Shown here one piece after another: positions 12,920-23,700 of a stretch of 64,000 nt of DNA; position 1 is the stretch's first letter; the number at the start of each line of letters is the position of its first letter. Both the position numbers and the translations under genes were made by a program. This DNA is from Carya illinoinensis (Eukaryota; Streptophyta; Magnoliopsida; Fagales; Juglandaceae). The notes under the pieces were generated by a model, which was not told the DNA's origin, searched no databases, and saw only the letters and a program-made list of their open reading frames with translations. The stretch is from NCBI RefSeq assembly GCF_018687715.1, contig NC_056752.1, positions 50,996,653 through 51,060,652 on the forward strand, given 5' to 3'.

Positions 12920-14272
12920 ATGGAAGCCCATGGCGAAATGGACCTAGGAGGCTTCTTGGATGAAGAAAGGAAGAAAATTAATTTATCAAGGACACTCTCT
13001 TTTGGTGGTCGTGATCAGAACTCATCTGAATCTAACGTCCAGTTTGCTTCTCCAAGGCCATCTTCTGCTTCGGCAACATCAATCCCATTGCCCGTGCCTA
13101 TGAGCCCCGAGACACCATGGACACTCTCCCCCGTGCGCATGTCTCCCTCTCAACCCCTTCTTTATCATTGCATTGCGTCTCTACACCGCCATGAAGGTAA
13201 CATTTTCTGTATCGCACTCACCAAAGATTTCATATTCACTGGATCTGAGAGTAAACGAATCCACGTCTGGAAGCAACCAGACTGCACTCAAATGGGTTAC
13301 ATAAGGGCCAATTCTGGTCAAGTTCGTGCCATCTTGGCCCATGGAAGACTTCTATTCACCACGCATAGCGACTGTAAAATCCGACTGTGGAATGTGTCCA
13401 TCACAGCAGAGAATTTCCGACCAAAGAAGATCGCCACGTTGCCTCAAAGAAAGCCATTCTTCTTGTTTACGAGAAAGAGCACCCACCAACACAGAAACAT
13501 TATTTCTTGCCTAGCGTACAACCATGAAGAAAAGCTTTTATACACGGGCTCGTGGGATAGAACGGTTAAGGCCTGGAATATCTCTGAAAATCGTTGTGTG
13601 GATTCGTTCGTGGCTCACGATGGCCATGTTAATGCAATTGTCGTCAATGAACATGATGGGTGTGTTTTCACTTGCTCTTCCGATGGCTCAGTGAAAATAT
13701 GGAGAAGAGTGTTTGGAGAAAACTCTCATATCCTCACCATGACCCTGAAATTTCAACTTTCACCGGTGAATGCCTTGGCGTTGAGCTTGTCACCCAGCAC
13801 TTTCTTGCTCTACTCTGGTTCGTCGGATGGGCTTATAAACGTTTGGGAGAAGGAGAAGCTGTCTGGGAGATACAACCATGGAGGGTTTTTACAGGGCCAT
13901 CATTTTGCTGTCCTTTGCTTGGTAGCCATAGGGGACATAGTGTTTAGTGGTTCTGAGGATGCAACCATTAGGGTATGGAGGAGAGAGGAAGGAAATTGCT
14001 TACATTCATGTCTTTCAGTCATCGAAGGGCATCACGGGCCAGTGAGATGCTTAGCTGCGTCTTTAGAGTCGGATAATTTAGTTAAGTGTTTGCTGATTTA
14101 TAGTGCGAGCTTGGATCAAACTTTTAAGGTATGGCGGGTTAAGATTTATCCCGTCGAGAAGGCATACTTGGAGGAGCCAGTGAAAGATCGGCAAAGAGAA
14201 GTTGTGGAGTTTGAGATGAATCCTGTGTTATCGCCATCATGGGTAGAGAAGAAGCGTCAAGGAGATCATTAA
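12920..14272 (+). CDS. WD40-repeat protein, JINGUBANG type (single exon)
   Basis: 450 residues, no intron. A Ser/Pro-rich N-terminal tail of about 80 residues precedes seven WD blades whose closing Trp residues are at about 117, 157, 219, 261, 309, 353 and 405 (IHVW, IRLW, VKAW, VKIW, INVW, IRVW, FKVW), enough for one complete seven-bladed propeller. Overall layout and sequence fit the plant JINGUBANG (JGB) family, whose Arabidopsis member restrains pollen germination; that role is known for one member and is not shown here. Such propellers are scaffolds without catalysis. The ATG at 12920 gives the expected N-terminus (MEAHGEMDLGG). A second member lies on the other strand at 24.5-27.6 kb. 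Confidence 0.9.
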   Translation: MEAHGEMDLGGFLDEERKKINLSRTLSFGGRDQNSSESNVQFASPRPSSASATSIPLPVPMSPETPWTLSPVRMSPSQPLLYHCIASLHRHEGNIFCIALTKDFIFTGSESKRIHVWKQPDCTQMGYIRANSGQVRAILAHGRLLFTTHSDCKIRLWNVSITAENFRPKKIATLPQRKPFFLFTRKSTHQHRNIISCLAYNHEEKLLYTGSWDRTVKAWNISENRCVDSFVAHDGHVNAIVVNEHDGCVFTCSSDGSVKIWRRVFGENSHILTMTLKFQLSPVNALALSLSPSTFLLYSGSSDGLINVWEKEKLSGRYNHGGFLQGHHFAVLCLVAIGDIVFSGSEDATIRVWRREEGNCLHSCLSVIEGHHGPVRCLAASLESDNLVKCLLIYSASLDQTFKVWRVKIYPVEKAYLEEPVKDRQREVVEFEMNPVLSPSWVEKKRQGDH

Positions 14273-15035
14273 TATATTTCTAGTAGAAGGGGAAGTAGAT
14301 CATAGCAGCAAAGGATTCGGACCATGTAAGCTATAATTTAGTTTGATTTTTGTGTTTAATAAATTGATCAATCAAGGGGTTTCTCTAATTCTATAACCCT
14401 TTTCTGTTTGAATCTCGATGTATTTTTTTAAGCCATATGAGGATTATAGCTGATTCACTCCAACGTCTAGTTCTAAAACTTGACTGGGCTTGATTATGGG
14501 GCTTTCGACAAAGTTCAACTGGAACTGGTCCCTCTGCACTGGCCTACCCCTTAAATTTTGGAACCAAGCCTTGTGCACGATACAGAGAAATTAGATCCTA
14601 TATTCACATAATCAACAACTCTTAACAAATTCTCACGTGATGTTGATCTGTCTGAGTGATGGCTTACCAACAATTTCGGAGTATTTCATTTCACTGCAGG
14701 TTCTTTCAAGACCGCCACCCATCGCTATTAAAGACTTTGCCTTCACACTTTTTCACGTTTAACTCAAACCTTGCTACTTACTAATTAGCTGACCCTGCCA
14801 ATGGCAACCAAATCTCCCTCTCTCTCTCTGTAATCTTAGCCTGTTTGTTTGTCAGTTTGTCACCGGTTTTCTGTTATTTTCTTCTTCTTCTTTTTTTGTT
14901 TTTTGTTTTTTAACTAGGTCAAAAATGTTTGATAAGTCGCTTTCCAGCCGTCGGACTGCCACACACACCCCACCAAACCGCTGATCTTCAAAACCTCAGT
15001 GGAGGAGCATCCAAGCGACCGGTGGGTGTTGCATA
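14273..15035. other. Spacer between WD40 gene and hAT element
   Basis: Contains the presumed 3' UTR of the WD40 gene, then mixed sequence with a CT tract near 14815-14830. No gene supported. Confidence 0.5.
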
Positions 15036-15043
15036 GTGCCGGC
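15036..15043. repeat. Left 8-bp target-site duplication of hAT element
   Basis: GTGCCGGC, identical to 16049-16056. Eight-base target duplications are the hallmark of hAT transposons. Confidence 0.9.
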
Positions 15044-15203
15044 TAGGGCTGCACACCGATCCACCCGGTCCATAGTTTGGTCCGATCCGACCCGACCCGA
15101 TGGAAAAACAAAATACGATTGATCCGATCCGGTCCGTGAAATTCAAGTCGGGTCGAACCCGTTCTAAACCCGTTCGCGTCCTCCTCATTTGTTCTGCCAC
15201 AGT

Positions 15204-15468
15204 AATTCTTGCATCGAGAGCATCACCATGAGGGGTGCCAATTGCAGTTTGGCCAATAGCCTCGGACCAGCCGAGGAACACGGTTCTGATTACAGGATTG
15301 CTCGAAATTGGAATTGTCGTGAAGGACTGGTCGCGCCGGGCATGTGATGTCAACACTGTAGAAAAAGCTGTGAAACTGTTGATGGCATCGAAGGAAGGGC
15401 ATGCGATACGGAAGAGGGCGGCAGATTTGGGCAGTGCTGCCAGGCGGTCCATGGATAAAGGTAGGTAA
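15204..15468 (+). pseudogene. UDP-glycosyltransferase fragment captured in hAT element
   Basis: Matches the C-terminal part of a plant family-1 glycosyltransferase, most like zeatin O-glucosyltransferase types. It starts inside the PSPG sugar-donor box (NSCIESITM), then after a one-base insertion at about 15231 continues GVPIAVWPIASDQPRN, including the closing Asp-Gln of the box. The last helices follow (VEKAVKLLMASKEG, IRKRAADLG) until a stop at 15466-15468. The N-terminal acceptor domain and the HCGW start of the box are missing or degenerate, so no enzyme can be made. The fragment lies wholly within the transposon. Confidence 0.85.
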
Positions 15469-15680
15469 AGTACTACTGGATCAGACTTTGGGAGATTAAA
15501 CGAGAAGAAAGATAGAGATAATAAAAAAAAAAAAAAAAAAAAATTCCAGCAACCCGTAAAGAGAAATTCCAGCAACCCGGCCAAGGTGAAGAGATTTGAG
15601 ACCCAGTGAACAAATACTAGAAAGCAATACAAAAGAAGGTGTAGGAATCGTGCAAGAAGCCATGTGGGTCGTAGAGGACG

Positions 15681-15740
15681 AACCCGTTGCAGGGGAAGAT
15701 CTGGATGCAAAACCCGTTGCAGGGGAAGATCTGGACGCAA
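15681..15740. repeat. 30-bp tandem duplication inside hAT element
   Basis: Two adjacent 30-bp copies, each starting AACCCGTTGCAGGGGAAGAT, differ at one base. They are followed by the CGACGGCGA-type repeats. Confidence 0.9.
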
Positions 15741-16048
15741 GGTGGAGCAGCGACATAGGGCAACAGCAACGGTGAAGACGACGGCGACGACGAACGGCGA
15801 CGGATGACGGCGACGGAAGACGGCGACGACGAACGGCGACGGACGACGGAGTGGTCACACCGGTGGCTAGGGTTTGTGAAATGAGGGGAAGAGGTCTCTG
15901 CCTTGGTTCTTGCCGATATCGGTTTCGACTGATAATACTTAAGCTCGACCCGCTAGTGACGTGGATCCGAATAACCCGACTTTTGTCGGGTGGGCTCAAG
16001 CCGGTTCATGCGGACGGATCGGCCCAATGCATTTCATGCACAGGCCTA

Positions 16049-16056
16049 GTGCCGGC
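16049..16056. repeat. Right 8-bp target-site duplication of hAT element
   Basis: GTGCCGGC, identical to 15036-15043. Confidence 0.9.
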
Positions 16057-16936
16057 TCCATCAAGCGTTCCTTCGAAAAGCCACCAACGACCCAGACTAC
16101 CCGATTCTAACTATTTTGCTATGTTACAACTCTCCCTAATTGATAATCTAGGAGAACATGACCGAAGATCTTCGTCAACTACAAAATAGATGGTCACAAT
16201 GCTTTTTTCGCAAATGCAGATTTCAACCACATTCAACAAATCCACCAGTTGTATTTTATAACTGCTACTGCAACGGTCCCCCTCCTTAACTTGCAGAGGA
16301 ACAAGGGCCCAAGTCCAATTGATTAGTCTCATTGCCCATTTATTTTTATTTTTTGTTGTATGCACTGCTATTTTTGTAAAAGAGTTTTTCTCAGGTCCCC
16401 CGTCCTCTCCTCTTGTATTCTCTCTTTTAACTCAATGCAAGTTTGTTGGAGAAAAAAAAAAAAACTCAAACCTTCCTACTCACCTTTTTCTTTATGAAAA
16501 ATTTATGGTTGTCACTAGCAACTTGAAGCCACAAGCAGCGTGTGAATTCTGGAGAAACTATGAAGGATCACAAGAAAAGAAGAGATTTTGTTATTTATAA
16601 AACGCCCTTCATGGAGCCCCAGGGGCTTAAACACCCCAATGAGTATTTTAAGCAACAGGACTTCAAGTTGCAAATCATTGTATTGGCTTATAGCAACATG
16701 CTACAGATTCAATGAAGAATACCGTATAGAGACTTACATATTATTAGCAGAACTTGGTATTTAGATTCAATGGAGAACAACAAATCTGGAAGCTCGAGTC
16801 AGTAAGCAGACATGCAAACAGAAAACATACCAAAACCTTATACCAGAAATATTTCAGAGACCATATTACCCAACAGCTTTTGCTTCCATAGTTTGCGACT
16901 AAAAAGAAGAGTACATTACTCTCAACTGTACCTGGA
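16057..16936. other. Spacer, including probable ASCC1 3' UTR
   Basis: Part next to 16937 is probably the 3' UTR of the ASCC1-like gene. On the gene strand a good splice donor (CCAG|GTACAG) follows the stop codon by four nucleotides, so a 3' UTR intron is possible. No other gene seen. Confidence 0.45.
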
Positions 16937-19900
16937 TCAGTCGACTTGGATATTTTCAGGAAAGGGAATTGAAGCACAACAGTGATAATACCCATTTCCA
17001 TCAAACACAAACCTTTGCGAAAGATGAGCTTCACGGATAAGATACTCTCCCCACTCCTCAGATCCATAGTGTTTAAAAATGCCTCGTGCATCAAAAGAAT
17101 CAGGTTCTCTACTCCATTTCTTCCTAAATAATATATTCCATAGGTTAGCCCACCAGTGAGGAAGGAGAAGCCAAACACAACTGCAATGCTGCCAACATCT
17201 AATATGTACCATAAAAACAGAAAATGCAAACAGAAGAAAAATAACGGCAGTCGCACCTTTTTCTATGCCTAGCATTCATCACTGTAGCATGCAACTGCAA
17301 TTCAAGCAGACAGAAAACCCATATTATTGGTACTTCCGAGAATCTGTATAAAATGAAGAATAATACAATACAATAATGCAATCTTCACTACCAAGTAATA
17401 CTTCAAGGTGGTGTGTTTATAGCCAAATCAAGATTTCAAGCTTTTATAAGTTTTTATGAACACAAACCTACTTAATAAGGCAATTATCAGGTTTAAGTTT
17501 GTGTTTATGTACGTATATTTTACTCATTAATATACACCATAAATCAGATTATTCAGTAAATATTCTTCATTTCGGCATCTCCAATCACCAGCATGGTTCC
17601 CCAGGATCGCTGGTTTAAATATTGATATCAACCCACCTCCTTTAAAGTCAAATCAGTCATATCTAGATTCTAATATAATGGGGCAAACACTAGGATCATC
17701 AATTAATGCAATGACTAAATACAAACATATAAGGCAAAATGATTCTTTCAAATAAAAAAGAACATGTTAGATGAAACTCTCAAATTTCAGCTATTTTTGG
17801 AAACATAAAATTAGGTTTATTTTTTCGAATTTCAAGATAGCCTTAACTTTTTCAATCTCCCAATTTGTTTATCTTTTTCTTTTAAAAACTATTTTCCCAT
17901 AGAAAAAATGGCATAATTTGACAAACCTAAAAGCAGTTTAAATTTTTAATAAGTATCCATCATGCAACTCCCTTCTCCTCCCCTCCCCAATCTCCCTTTT
18001 TCTTTTTCTTTCTTTTGCTTCCAGTTTATAGGGTGACATAAAAAAATCAGCAAATACATAAAGAGTGCCATCGATTACCCGCCCAACAATTTTTCCTTTC
18101 TGAGGAATGTAGTTGTGACAAGTCAAAAATTAAGTAGCTTGGAGAGTTGCAAAGGTTATCAGAAATGCTTCTTGCATTAAGAATTCAAAATTATCAGCAC
18201 ATCACACGAATTCATTGCTAAGAAATTAAGTGCAACTGAAGAACATGATCAAAAGCACAAGTAGCATAAAAAAGCATCAGCATAATGGAGTAAAAAGGAA
18301 GAAAAGGATATAAAAAGGTCATGTATATATTATACCTTTAACTTGTAATTTGCATCTTTCTCTAGGACTAGTCCGGCTTCAGTATATGCATCAATAATCA
18401 CTTCTAAGAAAGCTTAAGAAATTCAAAATAACTCTTCAATTGACAGAAACAACTTAAATCTACTGAAAAAGATATGTAGTTCTTTCTCTTTGTTAGAATA
18501 GAAAGAATTTGGATACGACAAGCACGTAAGAGTCGACCCTCACTGCCAATTTCTTCCACAGGAGCATAAAGAACGCGAGCTTTGGCCAAGGAACCTCTCA
18601 GGCAATCCTGCAAGGACATGAATGAGTTGGCCTTAAATGGAAATAGCATAGATCCTCACCCGCTATAACATATATAAACCTACAGATTTTTCCAGGAAAG
18701 AAGAGGAGTCATTGCAAACGTAACTATTAAAAACCACCTTCCAATTGGCTAAAAACTAGAGGTTTTTTAATCCATGCATGGGATTTTCAGTCAAGATCTC
18801 AAACATTATTTCTACTTAATAATAATTAATCATCAAAAGCAAGTTGACTGGAAAGCACAGTGCAAGAGAGATATAGGGTAGCTCGAACATTATTTTCTAC
18901 TTAATAATAGTCGGTCATCAAAAGAAAGTTGATTGGTCAGCATAATGCAAGAGAGACACAAGGTTGAACAAGAGGAATTAATGATATGGCATATCTTCGG
19001 AACAGATGTTATAATTAGAAATGTGACGCATGGCATCTATTCAACTCATACTCAAAACTGCCATGGATGTCATTATGTTTTAAGCTACACTTAAAAATAG
19101 AAAAGAAACTTACCAGCCCCTTAAGTCTTATAGCAATAGGCCGATTATCCAAAGCATTCATCACTTTTGAGGAGATTCTCTGAATATAAACATTAAATAT
19201 TGATGTCAAGAAGTGCCACTTTCAGCCACCTTCTACTTTATTTAGTAGAAAATTACCTGCAAAACCTCAGCAGCTTCATTAACACGGTCCTTGTTCCACA
19301 GCTTTAGCATGAGTACAGTCAGGTGAAACGTTTTTGGTTTAATGAATATAGATTTGTCAATTCCCAAGTCTGTCAAGTGCAACACACATATGTCTTTGTT
19401 AGAGAAAAGGAGGATGAAAACATAAAAGGAATAAAACTGAAAACAGCTGATCCTCTGCTAGTTCAAAGTTGACATAAAAAAATATACTCATGAAAACACA
19501 CTCAATAAATAAGCAGATATCATAAATGCATTAAGGAAGAATAAATATTTGCATTACAATACCCTACATGAGACTTCAAATCAATGAAACCATTATCTTC
19601 TAATCAATAAACAGAAAAGAGACAAAGGATTTCAGGTGGTACCATGAGTTGCAAACTTTTAAGAGATATAGCATGCTATGATTGCTATCAAATGCTGAGA
19701 TCAGCTAAAAAACAAGACCACTACACAATCCCTTGATATTAAGACGTTTTAGCCTTTAAAGAATGTAATATATAATTGTTGGCATACCAGATAAATGAGA
19801 AGACTTTGATGCTGTAGGTGGGTAACTGACAAGAGGTATTTTAGTTATATTCGCGTTAACATGTTCTTTGTCATCATCAGCTTTGAGTTCAACAGCTACA

Positions 19901-21911
19901 TCAACTTGTTTATTTAACTTTCGGTCCCCATCTTCATTTGAATTGCTCCCCTGATTGTCATCTAGGCAACCATCATCATTCCCCAGTATGGAGTTTTGAA
20001 AATTGAGAAGCTTATCAACTAGTTCAGGATGTATAGCCAATGGAAGTGATATGAAGTGAGAGTAATCAAGACTTGGGCTTTTAACTGCCTGTAAAATGAA
20101 TGAAGAGAAGTAAAATCAAGACAATAATTCGCCCGCGGGGGGCCTGCGGGGGTACCAAGATTCTTGCATAGCCAATTTCATTGACATAGAAATTCTAGGT
20201 GGAAAAAAGGTGGCATTCTTCAGGACATCTTTTGTGAAACAACATTAATAGGCAACTGACCTCATCGATTATTTTTTGTATATTTTCTGAAGCTCTAGTT
20301 ATACTATCCATTGAATCGCCTGCAATGACTGCGACAAATAACCATGTAAAAATTACTCAAATTAATGGACAATAAAGCCATCACATTCACGCATATTAGA
20401 AAGTGATAGGAATTCCACATTTAAATCAGTATTGGCATATGCATGGTCTAGTACAAATAAGCAAGAAGATGACCAAAACGGAATCTTAAAAGCAACAATA
20501 GATCATAATGATACGCACAGGTTATCACAAACCCAAAAACTTACTAATAGAATCATCCTTCTTGGAAGATGGAATTATGATTCTGACTCCCATCTCATCT
20601 TCAATCTTTTTCTGTGTAGATCCTCTGAGAAACAGGAAACAAGATATAAGGAAACAAAAATTTTATAGTAGTACAAGAAATTTAAGTGTTAAGTTTTGTA
20701 CCCTTTTCCTTGTACAAAACGAATTAGGGAAGCACCTACCTGCATATCAAAGACTGAAAGTTAGACCAAAATTCAAAGAGAAATAAATTTTAAAAACAAA
20801 AAGTGAGGAATGATGATGGTTGCCTAGATTATTTTAAAAACGTAAATAATGTTTTAACAATATTTTATTCAACTTTTAACCTTCATCTCATCTCAACTCA
20901 CTCTTACTAACAACAACGAAAGCTTAATTACTAACATCTCACCTTAATTGAAACTGAATGCTTAGAAAGCTCTGATTCTCCTTCCAAGACTGTATCCTCA
21001 GAACCACCCTGCAATGCACTACAACTGATAGTTGAGTCAGTTGCTTCAGTCACTGCATCAGCTGCCTTTATGACATGTTGAACATTAGAAACATTGCTAG
21101 ATGTGCTACACGGTACTTCAAGAACTTCATCCCCATCTTCTGGTTCAACTATTACATCCTTTTCCAAGCATTCTGCAAACTCACACGATCAATGACCATG
21201 ACAAGATAATAAACTGGAAAATATTAGTCTAATAAGCCTATTGTTGCTAAATGAGTACTATGATCCCACTTGATTGCTTTATGACATTGTCAAACCCAGC
21301 CCTCAAAATATAGAACATTACATCTCGCAAACAAAAAGTGGAAAAGAACATGGTTTAATTACTTTCTGAAGATCCAGAAATAGAGAAAAAATTTCCTTTT
21401 ATTTTTTCAAATTGGTAAGTTGCAAACGCACGTGATGGGTTTCCAATCTGTCCTCAACCCTATCCTTACAGGGTGTAAGGTGCCATTTAAGCTAAAGCTC
21501 ACTGATAGAAACAGAGAAATCTAAGCACTACTTATCAAAAAAAAAAAAAAAAAAAAAACAGAGAAATCTAAGCACTATAATTTAATTGATAAAATCCAAA
21601 TTGCCTAAGATGTAATGAAACAAATCTACAACTCCCACCATTAGGGAGAAATTAGTATGATCAAATGAAAAGCAGTGGATCATCTTTGCTCCAAGCATAG
21701 TGCGTAAAGTAAAATCAAAAGGTTTACAAAAAGAAAAGGAAAAATGGAAATAGAACCGAAAAACTCTTCTGCCTTTCATTCCAGCTGATAACCAACCTTC
21801 CTTAGAAATTGCTTGAGTACAGACTGGTCGCCAAACAGAAGTAATTTGTTTGTGCTTATTTTTCTGGTCAACAGCACTTTGCTTATCCTCTCCACCACCC
21901 ATTTTCTTCAT
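16937..21911 (-). CDS. ASCC1: ASCC1-like protein (KH domain + 2H/LigT-like phosphoesterase)
   Basis: Homologue of activating signal cointegrator 1 complex subunit 1. Twelve coding exons: 21911-21797, 21172-20943, 20739-20702, 20624-20545, 20328-20261, 20088-19788, 19369-19257, 19179-19114, 18607-18517, 18403-18336, 17294-17257, 17123-16937; total 1395 nt, 464 residues, frame unbroken. A KH RNA-binding domain spans about 116-177 with the loop GKGGS. The AKAP7/LigT-type domain follows, with its two H-x-T motifs, FHLTV and LHATV, so the phosphoesterase site looks intact. First ATG at 21911; the preceding frame is open to the splice acceptor at 21944 but has no ATG before a stop in the 5' UTR exon. 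In animals ASCC1 works in alkylation repair signalling; the plant role is not established by sequence. Confidence 0.93.
18802..18965. repeat. Tandem duplication in ASCC1 intron 8
   Basis: Two adjacent copies of about 79 bp start at 18802 and 18886 (period about 84). Both begin AACATTATTT(T)CTACTTAATA, contain CATCAAAAG(C/A)AAGTTGA, and end near GCAAGAGAGA. They differ at roughly a dozen positions, so this is an old duplication. Confidence 0.8.
20943..21172 (-). other. ASCC1 exon 2: acidic linker before KH domain
   Basis: Part of the ASCC1-like CDS. This exon encodes a Glu/Asp/Ser-rich, probably disordered stretch (starts EECLEKDVIVEPEDGDEV) between a short basic N-terminus and the KH domain. 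Listed because it is the least conserved and largest low-complexity part of the protein. Confidence 0.7.
21509..21578. mobile_element. Micro-retroposon: A-tail with 22-bp target duplication
   Basis: Identical 22-bp copies at 21509-21530 and 21557-21578 (both ending CTAAGCACTA) flank only CTTATC plus about 20 A's. The structure is what an extremely 5'-truncated, A-tailed LINE- or SINE-mobilised insertion leaves. It lies in ASCC1 intron 1 (coding). A related insertion is at 53780-53800. Confidence 0.7.
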
Positions 21912-21944
21912 AGTATAGCTCAAACCACGATAAGCACACTGTCC

Positions 21945-23468
21945 CTGTACATGATTGTTTCACTAAAATCAAGCTGATGGCTGACTTAAATAAGCTTCAC
22001 AACTACCCCAAGTTAATGTATATCTAGTTCTGAAATAGTTGCATTGTTGGAAGCAGTTTTGTCTAAGAACACCTTTCTCATTGTTTATAGGATATACAAT
22101 TACTTTTACAAGTAATATAATTCTATTCAAAACACAAAGGGGTGCAACCCAAGTAAATAGAAAGTATTTTGATGTTTATATATGAAGAAATGTTTATAAA
22201 TAATAAATACAGTGTATTTTAATGTTACAACTGTATTGCATTGTATAAATTTCTCCAATATAGATATAGATATACACTGCCAGCCTTAGTTGGGGAAACA
22301 CGATTCCATTCTCACATCAAACCATTCACTTTGACATCAGAAAGGCCATGATAAAAATATACATATATATATTCAGAAGTTTCAAAATATTTTTAGAAAA
22401 TCATGTAATAATGTTCATAAACTTCTAAAAAATTGCTGCTTTCATCTCTCTCTGCAGTCAAGCCAGGACAAAATAGATTTCACAAGAGACATCCCGTGCC
22501 TAACTGGCGAACTATATAATAAATTGTTGTCTAGTGTGCCATAACCAAATACAAAAAATGAAATGTGTTAGATAAATATTGGACTCCCAACTTTTCAGTC
22601 ATCCTGAAACGACTTATTTTCTTTTCTTTTCTTTTCAACCTATGTTAAACACAGACATTAATGCAAGGTATCACTTTGATATTTATACCATGTTTGATCG
22701 GACACTACCCCAGATTAACTTATTATACTGAATGGGCAGATTTAGGTCACAACAAAAACATTGAAATAATAACTTGTCAAAAAAATGAAATGGCAACCAA
22801 TAACAGTCCAAGTAAATATTCCACACAAAAATGGACATTAAAACCCATAAAACCAATGTTCAACTTCCCGTGTACTTGAGTTACGCCTTTTGTGTTCATT
22901 AATAAAGCATGAACTGTTACTAATAAAAAAATAATACCAATGTTCAAAACCTGAAAGTAATTAACTGGCCCCGGTACAACATATGTACTCGTAAATTTCA
23001 GTATATGGTCCACTCTGCAACAATTGCATAGATAAAGTTATGTCCCAAAAAGAAAATAATAACAAAATCCATAGTCCTGGCCATAAATCAAATTATTTTG
23101 AATAGTAATAATACTTCTTGAAAGTGATTTAGTCAGAAATGGCTTCAATAACGGCTCTTTAAGTGCTAATGCCACCAACTTAATTAGAATTCAAGACGTA
23201 AGAGCGGTTTTTGCTCCCGGTAAAATAATGATTAAGAACATAAATGAAACGAAACGAAAAACAACTCGTACAATCGATGCTTTAGTTTCTGAACATGAAA
23301 TGGAAACTCAATTTCTCGAGTAGCTGCGTTAAGCTTAGTTGATTAGGAGAGCTTTCTGTTTTCACGGATACCAAATAATTAATGAAAATTTATAGATCGA
23401 TAAAATTACAACATAATTAATTTTCATGCACTTTCTGGGGAACCAGACAGGGTATTTAGAAGGCCTAC
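21945..23468 (-). other. 5' UTR intron of ASCC1-like gene
   Basis: Intron between a noncoding first exon (donor CTCAG|GTAGG at 23469/23468) and the acceptor TACAG|GGACAG (21945/21944). AT-rich; no gene or clear repeat found inside. Confidence 0.6.
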
Positions 23469-23700
23469 CTGAGTAGAGACCTCATTCGGAATCGAATCTT
23501 CCTTCCTTCTGCCTTCGTTCAAAAGAAAATCCGTTTAAAAGAGAAGACTGCACAGGTGTATTCTGCAGGTTGATATTTGACAAGAGGAGACACCAATAAG
23601 ATAGTTGGGCCTCATATTCGGCCCAAAAAAAACCGAGTTGTTGAAGAACCCAACAAACCGACAAGTCGATTTGCCTTTGGTCCAATGGCACTGATCGACG
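23469..23700 (-). other. 5' UTR exon of ASCC1-like gene with upstream ORF
   Basis: The right boundary (transcription start) is unknown. The exon ends with an ATG at 23485-23483 that begins a 13-codon upstream ORF. That ORF crosses the splice junction and stops 8 nt before the main ATG. Inferred from splice signals and continuity, not from transcripts. Confidence 0.5.

Larger units (their letters stand above)
15044..16048. mobile_element. Non-autonomous hAT-type transposon with captured gene fragment (Pack-type)
   Basis: A 1005-bp element between perfect 8-bp duplications. The ends are short imperfect inverted repeats: TAGGGCTGCACA on the left, TAGGCCTGTGCA on the right when reversed. Both subterminal regions are rich in CCGATCC/CCCGAC motifs. 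The interior is GC-rich compared with its surroundings. It holds a glycosyltransferase fragment (15204-15468), an A tract (about 15522-15542), a 30-bp tandem duplication (15681-15740, one mismatch) and a degenerate CGACGGCGA repeat (about 15776-15850). No transposase reading frame, so it would depend on an enzyme supplied elsewhere. Boundaries follow directly from the duplication; the hAT name follows from duplication length and end sequence. Confidence 0.85.

Noticed and set aside
14988..15999. Large - strand frames of 250 and 167 residues in the hAT element
   Set aside because: Low-complexity Leu/Phe/Arg/Pro-rich translations of T tracts and CGG repeats, antisense to the UGT fragment.
14920..16110. 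Reading frame across the repaired hAT target site
   Set aside because: Removing the element leaves about 50 open codons with no ATG and no family resemblance.
16744..17256. 170-residue frame on the - strand
   Set aside because: Covers an ASCC1 intron and part of the last exon out of frame; hydrophobic by T-richness.
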